Both the position numbers and the translations under genes were made by a program. A stretch of 37,246 nt of DNA from Clostridium sp. CAG:354_28_25 (GTDB lineage Bacteria > Bacillota > Clostridia > TANB77 > CAG-508): NCBI GenBank assembly GCA_001915925.1, contig MNRL01000002.1:756-38001 (forward strand), in the 5' to 3' direction. Under the pieces are notes generated by a model. The model was not told the origin of the DNA and did not search any database. It saw only the letters and a list, made by a program, of their open reading frames with translations. Of the stretch, positions 8,937 through 16,645 are shown one piece after another. How positions within the stretch are numbered: position 1 is the stretch's first letter; each line of letters starts with the position of its first letter.

Positions 8937-8965
8937 TTGACATTACGAATTTTCAAATATAATAT
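8937..8965 (+). promoter_or_regulatory. Sigma-A promoter of nrdG
   Basis: A perfect TTGACA (8937-8942), a 17-bp spacer and TAATAT (8960-8965); a TATAAT offset by two bases overlaps it. The -35 box contains an in-frame TTG that could be mistaken for a start codon of nrdG. Confidence 0.8.
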
Positions 8966-9014
8966 ATCTTTAAACAAAATAACAATACATAAGACCAAAG
9001 AAGGACGTGGGAGT

Positions 9015-9539
9015 ATGCACTATGCAGACATAAAAAAGATTGATATAGCAAATGGTGAGGGAGTAAGAGTTTCTTTATTTGTAAGTGGGTGTAGGCACCA
9101 TTGTAAAGGATGCTTTAACGAAATAGCTTGGAATTTTAAGTATGGTAAGGAATTTACCCAAGATACAGTAAACGAAATAATACAAGATTTAGACCACGAC
9201 TATGTAGAAGGACTAAGTTTACTTGGTGGGGAACCACTAGAACCAGAGAACCAAGAAGCATTAGCTGAATTAGTTACAAAAGTAAAAGATAAATATCCAA
9301 ATAAAAACATCTGGTGTTATACAGGTTTCGACTTTGAAAAAGATATTATGCCAGAATGTAAAACATCAGTTGTAACAAAACAACTTATATCAAATATAGA
9401 TGTTATAGTAGATGGAAAATTCGATGAAAATAAAATGGACAGAAAATTAAAATTTAGAGGTTCATCAAATCAGAGAATAATAGATGTAAAAGAAACATTA
9501 CACGATAATGCAATAAAAATGGTAAAATTTACCGATTAG
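9015..9539 (+). CDS. nrdG: Anaerobic ribonucleoside-triphosphate reductase activating protein
   Basis: This radical-SAM enzyme generates the glycyl radical on the class III reductase NrdD, allowing dNTP synthesis without oxygen. From the ATG at 9015 it has 174 aa, the normal size. The radical-SAM cysteines are Cys26, Cys30 and Cys33 in GCRHHCKGCFN (C-x3-C-x2-C), followed by SLLGGEPL. I chose 9015 because GTGGGAG lies just upstream. The reading frame extends to TTG at 8937, but that TTG is the -35 box of the promoter. The partner nrdD is not in this window, so the gene is separated from its usual operon. It implies an anaerobic lifestyle. Confidence 0.93.
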   Translation: MHYADIKKIDIANGEGVRVSLFVSGCRHHCKGCFNEIAWNFKYGKEFTQDTVNEIIQDLDHDYVEGLSLLGGEPLEPENQEALAELVTKVKDKYPNKNIWCYTGFDFEKDIMPECKTSVVTKQLISNIDVIVDGKFDENKMDRKLKFRGSSNQRIIDVKETLHDNAIKMVKFTD

Positions 9540-9543
9540 CGTA

Positions 9544-9572
9544 TTGACAAGCTAATATTAATTATATATAAT
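9544..9572 (+). promoter_or_regulatory. Consensus sigma-A promoter of rpsU
   Basis: A perfect TTGACA (9544-9549), a 17-bp spacer and a perfect TATAAT (9567-9572). It begins 5 bases after the nrdG stop codon and is the only fully consensus promoter I found in the window. Confidence 0.9.
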
Positions 9573-9721
9573 AGAGTAGCTATAAAAGTTATGGTGATAT
9601 TATACACTAATATTACCTAAGACTTATTGGCAAAAAATTATAACTTTTGTTTAGAACAGAACTTTATACAAAAGTTAAAATTTATCCCACAGTTGTAAGA
9701 AGCCGGAAGGAGGGGAAAATA
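9573..9721 (+). promoter_or_regulatory. Structured leader upstream of rpsU with alternative helices
   Basis: The roughly 140-base untranslated leader contains a 10-bp hairpin, GGTGATATTA (9593-9602) with TAATATTACC (9608-9617). An outer helix AAAAGTTAT (9584-9592) with ATAACTTTT (9640-9648) encloses it. The right arm of that helix can pair instead with CAAAAGTT (9669-9676), because AACTTTTG (9642-9649) is complementary to it. The two pairings are mutually exclusive. The AAGGAGG ribosome site (about 9707-9713) follows. It could be an autoregulatory ribosomal-protein leader. Regulation is inferred; the complementarity is seen directly. Confidence 0.45.
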
Positions 9722-9895
9722 ATGTCATCAGAAGTTAAGGTAAAAGATGGAAATATAGAAGATGCTTTAAAAAGATTTAAAAGACAATGTGCCAGAAATG
9801 GTGTAATCCAAGAAGTTCGTAAAAGAGAGCATTATGAAAAACCTAGTGTTAGAAGAAAGAAAAAATCAGAGGCAGCTAGAAAAAGAAAATTTTAA
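9722..9895 (+). CDS. rpsU: 30S ribosomal protein S21
   Basis: This small-subunit protein lies near the anti-Shine-Dalgarno region and is needed for initiation on many mRNAs. It has 57 aa with the family pattern (MSSEVKVKDGNIEDALKRFK, CARNGVIQEVRKREHYEKPS, then RRKKKSEAARKRKF). The ATG at 9722 follows GGAAGGAGGGG directly. The open frame runs 25 codons further up, but that part overlaps the leader helices and does not look like S21. rpsU next to yqeY is a conserved pair in Bacillota. Confidence 0.96.
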   Translation: MSSEVKVKDGNIEDALKRFKRQCARNGVIQEVRKREHYEKPSVRRKKKSEAARKRKF

Positions 9896-9911
9896 TATAA
9901 AATTAGTTAAT

Positions 9912-9950
9912 AAGGTTGGAAATTAGAATAAATCTGATTCCAACCTTTTT
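9912..9950 (+). terminator. Terminator after rpsU
   Basis: AAGGTTGGAA (9912-9921) pairs with TTCCAACCTT (9938-9947), extended inward by a further short helix with one bulge. Five T residues end the structure. yqeY would then depend on readthrough or on a promoter I did not identify. Confidence 0.85.
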
Positions 9951-9983
9951 GAATATCTAAATAGTAACAGAGATTTGGAAACA

Positions 9984-10045
9984 GGAATTTTGGGGACGGT
10001 GCTAAAATCCCGAAAAGGGAAAAAAAGGAACGTCCCCCAATCCCG
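9984..10045. repeat. Dispersed GGGGACGTTCC repeat, copy 2
   Basis: It contains TTTTGGGGACG (9987-9997) and, in inverted orientation, GGAACGTCCCC (10027-10037), with an inner AATCCCG...AGGG segment. The two half-sites form a long imperfect palindrome. It ends right at the yqeY ribosome site (GGAAGGAGG). Confidence 0.7.
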
Positions 10046-10060
10046 GAAGGAGGAATAGTT

Positions 10061-10504
10061 ATGTTAAAAGAAAAATTATTAGAAGATTTAAAAAATAGTA
10101 TGAAAGACAAAAACATTGTAAGAAAAAATGTTGTTCAAATGATTAGAGCAGCAATCTTGCAAAAAGAAAAAGATGGTGGAGTAGAACTAAAAGATGAAGA
10201 AATTATGCAAATAATTGCAAAGGAAGCCAAAACTAGAAAGGATTCTTTGCCAGATTACGAGAAAAGTGGTAGAGAAGACCTGATAAATGAGGTAAAAGAA
10301 GAAATTGCTATTATAGAAGAATACTTACCAAAACAATTAAGTAAAGAAGAAATAGTTCCAATTGTACAAGAGATAATAAATGAAACAGGTGCAACATCTA
10401 TAAAAGATATGGGAAAAGTTATGGGGCAAGCAAAAGCAAAATTAGGTGTAAGTGCAGATGGTAAAACAATAAGCGAATGTGTAAAAGAATTATTAAATAA
10501 ATAA
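10061..10504 (+). CDS. yqeY: GatB/YqeY domain protein
   Basis: This 147-aa protein is the stand-alone version of the C-terminal tRNA-binding domain of GatB. Family segments include LLEDLKNSMKDKN, MIRAAI, EYLPKQLSKEEI and MGKVMGQAKAKLG. Its physiological role is not firmly known; a link to tRNA-dependent amidation or translation is assumed from the domain. It starts with ATG after GGAAGGAGG. It is flanked on both sides by dispersed repeat copies and keeps the conserved rpsU-yqeY adjacency. Confidence 0.92.
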   Translation: MLKEKLLEDLKNSMKDKNIVRKNVVQMIRAAILQKEKDGGVELKDEEIMQIIAKEAKTRKDSLPDYEKSGREDLINEVKEEIAIIEEYLPKQLSKEEIVPIVQEIINETGATSIKDMGKVMGQAKAKLGVSADGKTISECVKELLNK

Positions 10505-10557
10505 AATCGGGATTTAAGGAACGTCCCCAAATCCCGCCGAGGAACGTCCAAAAATCT
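10503..10557. repeat. Dispersed GGGGACGTTCC repeat, copy 3
   Basis: AAATCGGGATTT (10504-10515), GGAACGTCCCC (10518-10528) and AAATCCCG (10528-10535) form a hairpin like copy 1. A second GGAACGTCC follows at 10541-10549 with an AATCTCGG arm. It overlaps the last bases of yqeY and lies between yqeY and the glycosyltransferase gene. Confidence 0.7.
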
Positions 10558-10580
10558 CGGATACCGCAAAAGGAGAAGTA

Positions 10581-12068
10581 ATGAAAGAAAAAATAAAGAA
10601 CCACATAAAAGAACATAAAATTATATATAGTGCATTATTAATATTGTTTTGTTTTTCTGGATTAATACTTTCTTTTAATAAAATAGAATTAACAGATGAA
10701 TTGTTTACATTTGCTAATACATATAAATTGCATAATGGAGTAAGCTTATATTCAGAAAATAATGTTATAGATACACCATTATTCTTTTACATTGGAAATA
10801 TATTTTTAAGTGTTTTAGGTACGAATTTTTTTGCGTATAAAATATATGGAATAGTTATTTTTGAGGTTATTTTCTTAATTTCATTAAACATTCTAAGAAA
10901 ATTAAAAGTGCCAACAGGAAGAGCGGTTGTATATATACTTCTAATTTTGCTTCCGTTTACTAAAACTCTTTTTGTAAATGGTGCAAATTATAGTACATTA
11001 GCGCTTTTGTTTTGGCTACTTGGAATGAATTTTATTATAAAGAAGGACAAATTTGAGATTAAGCCAATTCAGCAAGGAATCATTTCTGCATTAGTTTTTG
11101 CAACCAAACAAAATATAGGAGTTTATTACTTAATAGCAATAACTTTGTTTACAATTTATAATTATAGGAAAGAGAGAAAAACAATATTAAAAAAATTAGT
11201 AAGTACATATATAATCTTTGCTTTAATTACAGCGATTTGGTGCATAATACTTGCCTTACAAGGACAATTTATAGATTTTATTAATTATTGTGTCTTAGGA
11301 ATAGGCGAATTTGCCAAAAATCATTTCGACTTCCAAGATTGGCGAATAATTTTATATGCTATACCAGTATTTGCATTAGTAGGACTTATTATTGCAAATA
11401 GAAAATACGGAATACTACTAGAAACTAAAAATATGAAGGTAACGATATTCTTTTTATGTTTTATGTTTCCAAGTTTATTAATTGGATATCCAATCTTTAA
11501 TGCGTATCATATAGAATTAGCTATGGTTGTTTCGATGGTTTACTGTATGTATATGGCAGAGCAGGTTATTGTATATACTAAAGAAATATTTTTAGTTAAA
11601 CCAGTAAAAATTATAATAATAGGTTATATAGGCTTTGTGTTACTAATAAATGCTTTTTATATGGGGTCTACAATAATAAAGGGTTCTTATAAAACAGATT
11701 ATGATAATCCTTATTTTGGAATGCTTGCAACCGAGGAAATGAAAAATAAGATTAATGAAATAGTAAATTTTGTGGAGTTAAAAGAAGAAAAGAATCAAAA
11801 AGTTATAATTTTTTCGGAAGAAGCAAATATTTACCAAATAGTATTAGGAAAGAATTATCAAGATTTAGATTTACCATTGTTAGGAAATTGGGGATATAAT
11901 GGAGAAGAAAGAGTGCTTAACAAAATAATGGGCTTAAGAGATTCGTTTATATTAATAAAAGATACTAGCAGAACAAACCAAGAATCTGAGAAAATTAAAC
12001 AATATATAAAGAATAATTATAATAGAACTGGAGAAATCCAAGGATTTGAAATTTACTATATAGAATAA
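10581..12068 (+). CDS. Polytopic membrane glycosyltransferase (GT39/GT83-like)
   Basis: This 495-aa integral membrane protein has about ten hydrophobic helices between residues about 15 and 375 and a soluble tail of about 115 residues. The acidic pair in LTDELFTF (first extracytoplasmic loop, about residues 37-44) matches the Asp-Glu motif of the dolichyl/undecaprenyl-phosphate sugar transferases of the GT-C fold. By family logic it would move a sugar from a lipid-phosphate carrier onto a protein, teichoic acid or lipid outside the cell. The substrate cannot be told. AAAAGGAG precedes the ATG. Neighbouring genes give no pathway context. Confidence 0.7.
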   Translation: MKEKIKNHIKEHKIIYSALLILFCFSGLILSFNKIELTDELFTFANTYKLHNGVSLYSENNVIDTPLFFYIGNIFLSVLGTNFFAYKIYGIVIFEVIFLISLNILRKLKVPTGRAVVYILLILLPFTKTLFVNGANYSTLALLFWLLGMNFIIKKDKFEIKPIQQGIISALVFATKQNIGVYYLIAITLFTIYNYRKERKTILKKLVSTYIIFALITAIWCIILALQGQFIDFINYCVLGIGEFAKNHFDFQDWRIILYAIPVFALVGLIIANRKYGILLETKNMKVTIFFLCFMFPSLLIGYPIFNAYHIELAMVVSMVYCMYMAEQVIVYTKEIFLVKPVKIIIIGYIGFVLLINAFYMGSTIIKGSYKTDYDNPYFGMLATEEMKNKINEIVNFVELKEEKNQKVIIFSEEANIYQIVLGKNYQDLDLPLLGNWGYNGEERVLNKIMGLRDSFILIKDTSRTNQESEKIKQYIKNNYNRTGEIQGFEIYYIE

Positions 12069-12112
12069 AAAAATAAAAATGGTAAAAAATAAAATAAAAA
12101 AGGAGAAATAAC

Positions 12113-13372
12113 ATGTCATATAATAAGGTAACTTTAAAGCAAGGAATTACACTTCATAATATTAATACAGCTAAGTTTAAAACAAATCTTTGTGCTGTAT
12201 TTTTAACATTTCCTATAACATATGAAAATGCAACCAAAGATACACTAATTGCACTAATGCTAAAACGAGGAAGTAAAAACTTAAAGACAAGACAAGAGAT
12301 AACTAGCAAACTTTCAGAATTATATGGTGCAGAGTTTGACTCTGGAGTAGACAAATCAGGAGATAACCATGTATTAAAATTCTATCTAGAAAGTTTAAAT
12401 GAAGAGTATTTACCACAAAAAGAAGATTTGCTACAAAAAAGTATAGAAACATTATTAGAGCTTGTATTTAATCCTAATATTGAAAATGACGAATTCAATA
12501 AAGAATTTTTAGAACAAGAAAAAAACAACCTAGAACAAATAATAAATTCGAAAATAGATAATAAAACAATGTATGCATTAAACAGATGTATAGAAGAAAT
12601 GTATGAAGGTAAACCATATGGTATTTATAAATATGGATATGTAGAAAAATTAAAAGAAATAACAGCCAAAAACTTATACGAATATTATAAAGAGTTAATA
12701 GATACATGTAAGATTGATATTTTTGTTTCTGGAGCAAATAGTGATATAGTAAAAATTTTAGAAGATAATGATATTGTTAAAGCATTAAAAGAAAGAAATC
12801 CAAACTATGTAAAATATGGCTCATTTAGTAACGAAAACAAAGAAAAAATCGTAGAAGAAAAAATGGATGTAGCCCAAGGGAAACTTGTAATTGGGATGGA
12901 TTTAAAATTAGAAGATGACAAAGGCAAATATGCCGCACAAGTATATAATACTATATTAGGCGGAAGTGCAAGTTCAAAGTTATTCCAAAATGTAAGGGAA
13001 AAAGCAAGTTTGGCATATACGGTGTCTTCAAATTATATGAAACTAAAATCTAATATTTTTATTAGAGCAGGAATCGAAATAGACAATTATGAAAAGGCTT
13101 TAGAAATAATAAAGAAACAATTAGAAGATATGAAAAATGGAGAATTTTCAGACGAAGATATAGCTTTAGCTAAAAGAACGATAATTGCTACAATAAACAA
13201 TATACAAGAAGAGCAAGATATAGAACTTTCATATTACTACGGACAAGAGCTATCAGACAGAACAATGACAATAGAAGAGTATAAAGATAACATAGAGCAA
13301 ATATCTAGGGAAGATATTAATACTGTAGCAAATAGCCTTAATATAAATACAATCTATTTTTTAAGAAACTAG
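12113..13372 (+). CDS. M16-family peptidase-like protein, non-catalytic partner (YmfF-like)
   Basis: This 419-aa protein has the two-lobe M16 (insulinase) fold pattern, with family segments such as LMLKRGSKNLKTRQEI near the N-terminus and NTILGGSASSKLFQNVREKASLAYTVSS in the second half. It lacks the HxxEH zinc motif. In Bacillota a motif-less YmfF-type subunit is usually paired with an active YmfH-type subunit, and the gene 9 bases downstream is exactly that. The pair would form a clamshell peptidase for small peptides. It starts at ATG after AAGGAG. Confidence 0.88.
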   Translation: MSYNKVTLKQGITLHNINTAKFKTNLCAVFLTFPITYENATKDTLIALMLKRGSKNLKTRQEITSKLSELYGAEFDSGVDKSGDNHVLKFYLESLNEEYLPQKEDLLQKSIETLLELVFNPNIENDEFNKEFLEQEKNNLEQIINSKIDNKTMYALNRCIEEMYEGKPYGIYKYGYVEKLKEITAKNLYEYYKELIDTCKIDIFVSGANSDIVKILEDNDIVKALKERNPNYVKYGSFSNENKEKIVEEKMDVAQGKLVIGMDLKLEDDKGKYAAQVYNTILGGSASSKLFQNVREKASLAYTVSSNYMKLKSNIFIRAGIEIDNYEKALEIIKKQLEDMKNGEFSDEDIALAKRTIIATINNIQEEQDIELSYYYGQELSDRTMTIEEYKDNIEQISREDINTVANSLNINTIYFLRN

Positions 13373-13381
13373 GAGGGTATA

Positions 13382-14656
13382 ATGAGAATATTAGAAAACA
13401 AAACAGTAAAGGAAAAAGCATATTTCGAAGAACTTGAAAATGGTCTTAAAGTTATTATTATCCCTAAGGAAAATACGAATAAAAAGATGGCAATAATAGG
13501 TACAAAATTTGGTTCAATAGATAATCACTTTATAAATCCTAAAACAAATGAGGAAGAAGTAATACCCGATGGAGTTGCACATTTTTTAGAGCATAAAATG
13601 TTTGAACAAGCCAACGGAACTAACAGCTTAGACACATTAACAGCAATTGGTGCAGAAGCGAATGCATATACAACAAATGATCATACAGCATATTATTTTG
13701 AAACAATCGATAATTTTGAACCAGCATTTAAAGAATTGCTTAATTATGTGTTTCACCCTTATTATACAGATGAAAATGTAGAAAAGGAAAAGGGGATAAT
13801 AGCACAAGAAATAAAGATGTATGATGATGACCCTATATCTAAGGTATTTTTAAATTCACTACAGTGTATGTATAATAGTTGCCCAGTACGTATAGATGTT
13901 GCTGGGACAGTAGAATCTATTAATAAGATTACTAAAGATACTTTATATAGCTGTTATAATACTTTTTATCATCCATCAAATATGATTCTAGCAGTATGCG
14001 GAAACTTTAAGCCAGAATATATATTGAACCTAATAAAAGAAAATATGGAACATTTCGATAAACAAGGAAAAATACAACGTATTTATCCAACCGAAAAAAG
14101 TGAAATTTTTCAAAAAGAAAGAATAGAAGAAATGGAAGTTAGTATTCCTGCTTTTGTAATCGGTATAAAAGACGAGGTAGAGAATACGGATATTATAAAA
14201 AAAGAATTAATATTAAATATAATTTTAAATTGTATATTTGACGAAAATTCAAGATTATTTAAAGAATTGTATGAAGATGGCTTAATAATAACAGAGCCAG
14301 ATTTAGAATATGAATATTCTAATATATATTCACATATGAGCATATTTGCTTCGTCAAAAGATCCAGAGACCGTTTATAATAAATTTAAACAAGCAATAAA
14401 AGAAGCGATATCAAGTGGTATAAACGAAAAAGACTTTAATAGAACTAAAAATAAGATATATGGTAGATTAATAACTTCGTATAATAGTCCAGCTCAAATA
14501 GCTAGAATCTTTATGAGAGATTACCTAAATGATATTATTACTTTTGATTATATAGAAAAGTGGAAAGAAATAACATTAAATGATGTTAATGAAATGCTAA
14601 AAAATAAATTTAAAGAAGAAAAAATGGTTTTATCTGTTATAAAACCAAAAAAATAA
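13382..14656 (+). CDS. M16-family zinc peptidase, catalytic partner (YmfH-like)
   Basis: This 424-aa protein carries the inverted zinc motif HFLEH at residues 67-71 and the downstream acidic segment EKEKGIIAQEI (about 134-144) that supplies the third ligand. AEANAYTTNDHTAYYFE is also characteristic. It is translated from ATG after AGGAGG, 9 bases from its partner gene, so the two are co-transcribed and probably produced in equal amounts. A terminator follows at once. The likely role is degradation of short extracellular or imported peptides; the natural substrate is unknown. Confidence 0.92.
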   Translation: MRILENKTVKEKAYFEELENGLKVIIIPKENTNKKMAIIGTKFGSIDNHFINPKTNEEEVIPDGVAHFLEHKMFEQANGTNSLDTLTAIGAEANAYTTNDHTAYYFETIDNFEPAFKELLNYVFHPYYTDENVEKEKGIIAQEIKMYDDDPISKVFLNSLQCMYNSCPVRIDVAGTVESINKITKDTLYSCYNTFYHPSNMILAVCGNFKPEYILNLIKENMEHFDKQGKIQRIYPTEKSEIFQKERIEEMEVSIPAFVIGIKDEVENTDIIKKELILNIILNCIFDENSRLFKELYEDGLIITEPDLEYEYSNIYSHMSIFASSKDPETVYNKFKQAIKEAISSGINEKDFNRTKNKIYGRLITSYNSPAQIARIFMRDYLNDIITFDYIEKWKEITLNDVNEMLKNKFKEEKMVLSVIKPKK

Positions 14657-14674
14657 AATCGTATATAATAATAG

Positions 14675-14708
14675 AAAAAGAAGAAATTTGTATCTTCTTT
14701 TTTTATTT
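14675..14708 (+). terminator. Terminator after the M16 pair
   Basis: AAAAAGAAGA (14675-14684) pairs with TCTTCTTTTT (14693-14702) around an 8-base loop, followed by more T residues. Confidence 0.8.
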
Positions 14709-14774
14709 TGCAAAAAAACTAAAAAAAGAGTCAGACGAAAGTCTTAAAATACACGGAAAAATAGGAATATTTGA

Positions 14775-14803
14775 TTGAAAGTATTGTAAAAATATGGTAG
14801 CAT
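14775..14803 (+). promoter_or_regulatory. Possible sigma-A promoter of the Spo0E-like gene
   Basis: TTGAAA (14775-14780), a 17-bp spacer and TAGCAT (14798-14803). The -10 box is poor, so the assignment is tentative. Confidence 0.4.
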
Positions 14804-14845
14804 AAAAATATACAAAAGAAAAAAATAAAAAAAGGAGTGGTTTAG

Positions 14846-15001
14846 ATGTTAAATGAGGAAATTTGCAAAGTGAGGGACAAATTAAATAAAAGTATAGAAA
14901 AAAACGTGGATTATGCGATTATTTATAAAATAAGTGTTGAATTAGATATATTAATAGCAAAATATTATAATGAAGAATTACTAGAAGCCAAAAAAGCCTA
15001 A
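14846..15001 (+). CDS. Spo0E-like small regulatory protein
   Basis: This is a 51-aa reading frame from ATG to TAA with AAAGGAGTGG 6-15 bases upstream. Residues 28-44 (KISVELDILIAKYYNEE) match the Spo0E signature S-x-E-L-D-x-L-I-x-x-Y, with Ser30, Glu32, Leu33, Asp34 and Tyr40 in place. Spo0E-family proteins are helical hairpins that dephosphorylate Spo0A~P or related response regulators. It stands alone between a terminator and the promoter of the secretion locus. Whether it controls sporulation here, or something else such as the neighbouring locus, cannot be told. Confidence 0.8.
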   Translation: MLNEEICKVRDKLNKSIEKNVDYAIIYKISVELDILIAKYYNEELLEAKKA

Positions 15002-15045
15002 AATATTACAGCAAATTTACATTTTCTTTAAAAAATTAAAATATA

Positions 15046-15074
15046 TTGCAAAGAAAAAATAAATGTTGTATAAT
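15046..15074 (+). promoter_or_regulatory. Sigma-A promoter at the head of the secretion locus
   Basis: TTGCAA (15046-15051), a 17-bp spacer and TATAAT (15069-15074), with the first pilin gene starting 51 bases later. The same TTGCAA-17-TATAAT arrangement, within a shared TATTGCAAA, is found before the third pilin gene. Confidence 0.8.
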
Positions 15075-15124
15075 AAATTTATGTATTAGTATTAAATAAT
15101 ATAAATAAGAGGAGGAAAAGTGCA

Positions 15125-15490
15125 ATGAAGATTTCAAAGAAAATGGCACAAATAATGACAGTATTAACTGTAGTATTAGGAATTTTATTTGCAACATCAA
15201 TGGTTTTTGCTGCAGGTTATGAAATACCTTCTGCTAAAGCTTCAGGTGCAGATAATGCATTAGGAAACATTGGTAGTATGGTGCTTTCAGTAGCACAAAT
15301 AATTGGTACAGCAGTTGCTGTTATTATGCTTATAGTATTAGCTATTAAATATATTTCAGCTGCACCAAATGATAAAGCAGAAATTAAAAAACATGCCGTT
15401 GTATATATTGTAGGAGCTATCGTATTATTCGCTGCTTCAGCATTGTTAGGAATAGTAAAGAATTTCGCAACTGGAATATCTTCAACCTAG
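15125..15490 (+). CDS. VirB2/TrbC-like pilin subunit 1
   Basis: This 121-aa protein has a signal peptide (residues 1-30, ending SMVFAAG) and two hydrophobic helices (about 46-75 and 90-112) separated by a short basic cytoplasmic loop (SAAPNDKAEIKKHA). That is the VirB2/TrbC pilin topology of type IV secretion systems. A strong AGGAGG ribosome site and its own promoter suggest high expression. Gene 2, 15 bases downstream, is a paralogue with the same loop pattern (SSPNEKATIKEK). Confidence 0.82.
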   Translation: MKISKKMAQIMTVLTVVLGILFATSMVFAAGYEIPSAKASGADNALGNIGSMVLSVAQIIGTAVAVIMLIVLAIKYISAAPNDKAEIKKHAVVYIVGAIVLFAASALLGIVKNFATGISST

Positions 15491-15505
15491 TAGTGGTGAT
15501 GAAAA

Positions 15506-15874
15506 ATGAAAAAAAATATAATAAAAATTTTAACTATTATTTTAATGTTGTTTATGCTAGCTAATATAACAGGTTTTGTATATGCAGACGAGATAAATCC
15601 AGGAGATTTTTCTGGTATATATACAAAAACTGGTGTATCAGACTTAGATGACAAAACAGGAAAAATTCTTAATGTTGTACAAATAGTAGGAACTTCAGTT
15701 TCTCTAGTTGCGTTATTAGTATTAGGAATGAGATATATGTTATCTAGTCCGAATGAAAAAGCTACCATAAAAGAAAAATTAATACCTTATGTTATAGGTA
15801 CAATAATTTTCTTTGCGGCATCAAACCTTGTAGCAATAGTTATAAGATTTGCCGAGCAACTACCTAGCAGTTAA
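15506..15874 (+). CDS. VirB2/TrbC-like pilin subunit 2
   Basis: This 122-aa paralogue of subunit 1 has a signal peptide (about residues 1-27, ending GFVYADE), then two hydrophobic helices (about 53-72 and 88-110) with the loop MLSSPNEKATIKEK. It starts at ATG with a GTGGTGA ribosome site. A very long terminator hairpin follows, so subunits 1 and 2 form a separate short transcript or an attenuated head of the operon. Exposed N-terminal residues differ completely from subunit 1, which suggests different roles or mixed pili. Confidence 0.8.
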   Translation: MKKNIIKILTIILMLFMLANITGFVYADEINPGDFSGIYTKTGVSDLDDKTGKILNVVQIVGTSVSLVALLVLGMRYMLSSPNEKATIKEKLIPYVIGTIIFFAASNLVAIVIRFAEQLPSS

Positions 15875-15889
15875 AAGATTATAGGTTAA

Positions 15890-15948
15890 AAAAATCCTAA
15901 ATGTTAAATAAGATTTTCTTGTTTAGCATTTAGGATTTTTGTTTTTTT
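15890..15948 (+). terminator. Long-stem terminator between pilin genes 2 and 3
   Basis: A 24-base left arm (15890-15913) pairs with 15917-15940 around a TTT loop, with two G-T wobbles and no other mismatch. The descending arm ends in TTTTT, then GTTTTTTT. It is the longest hairpin I found in the window, and it separates the first two pilin genes from the rest of the secretion locus. Confidence 0.9.
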
Positions 15949-16124
15949 AATTAAAAGAACGAAATAAACATATTTGAACTGTTAAAAAGCAGTTTTATTA
16001 TGATAAGCGAAGAATTATTTTTGCTTAAAAAATTTGGCTTAGGGGTATAAGATATTAGCTCCAAATTTGCACAAAAAAAGAATGTAAAAAATTTTACAAA
16101 AATAAGACATTTAGTCGGAATTTA
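15949..16124. other. Intergenic region before the third pilin, with two inverted repeats
   Basis: No gene is seen. AAATTTGG (16030-16037) pairs with CCAAATTT (16061-16068) and encloses a small CTTA/TAAG hairpin. TGTAAAA (16083-16089) faces TTTTACA (16092-16098), 26 bases upstream of the next -35 box. The latter has the form of a small dyad operator, but nothing in the sequence proves binding. Confidence 0.35.
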
Positions 16125-16153
16125 TTGCAAAATATAAGGAGATAAAGTATAAT
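16125..16153 (+). promoter_or_regulatory. Sigma-A promoter for the main secretion operon
   Basis: TTGCAA (16125-16130), a 17-bp spacer and TATAAT (16148-16153). It matches the promoter at 15046 in both boxes and spacing. I found no further convincing terminator until 35868, so one transcript of almost 20 kb is plausible. Confidence 0.8.
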
Positions 16154-16180
16154 TAAATATAAGTATAAGTTGGGGGAAGG

Positions 16181-16585
16181 GTGTTAATAGTGAGGAAATC
16201 AACGTTTTTTGTTATGAATTTATTAATTGTATTAGCAATAATATTTATTCCTGTTACAACGTTTGCTGCAGACAAAGTAAAGAATTGGGACGAGCTTGTT
16301 CAAGATGCAGATGCGTTTATAAACAAAGGAAAAGAAAAAGATATTATTAACAGTAGTGATGTAGCAACAACAATTATGCCAATTGCACAAGCATTAGTAG
16401 CTGTTGCAGCAGGTGTTTTAGTAGTTGTAACATGTATAATGGGTGTTAAATACGCAACAACCACCAGCGCAGAAGCTCAAGCAAAATTAAAGAAGCAATT
16501 AGTAGGTTTGGTTGTATCAATTGTAGTAGTATTTGGAGCACATGCTATTTGGACAATCGTATACAATTTTATGAAGGATTTCTAA
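16181..16585 (+). CDS. VirB2/TrbC-like pilin subunit 3
   Basis: This 134-aa protein has a signal peptide (ending VTTFAAD), a charged extracellular segment and two hydrophobic helices (about residues 65-87 and 105-125). The loop between them reads ATTTSAEAQAKLKKQ. It has the VirB2/TrbC topology but is divergent from subunits 1 and 2. The start is GTG at 16181 or, nine bases later, GTG at 16190. The GGGGGAAGG ribosome site is very close to the first and better placed for the second, so the protein may be three residues shorter. Confidence 0.75.
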   Translation: MLIVRKSTFFVMNLLIVLAIIFIPVTTFAADKVKNWDELVQDADAFINKGKEKDIINSSDVATTIMPIAQALVAVAAGVLVVVTCIMGVKYATTTSAEAQAKLKKQLVGLVVSIVVVFGAHAIWTIVYNFMKDF

Positions 16586-16645
16586 AAATAAAGTATATAA
16601 AAGGTTGTAGAACTTGATTATACAGAACAAAGGAGGAATAAAAAA

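Noticed and set aside
8937..9014. N-terminal extension of nrdG starting at TTG 8937
   Set aside because: The TTG is part of a perfect TTGACA -35 box with a -10 box 17 bases on. The extension does not resemble NrdG, and ATG 9015 has a good ribosome site.
9647..9721. 25-residue extension of S21
   Set aside because: It overlaps the structured leader. The ATG at 9722 follows AAGGAGG and gives the normal 57-aa protein.
16030..16068. Possible small RNA or riboswitch formed by AAATTTGG/CCAAATTT
   Set aside because: It lies upstream of the mapped promoter, the stem is only 8 bp, and it matches no motif I know.
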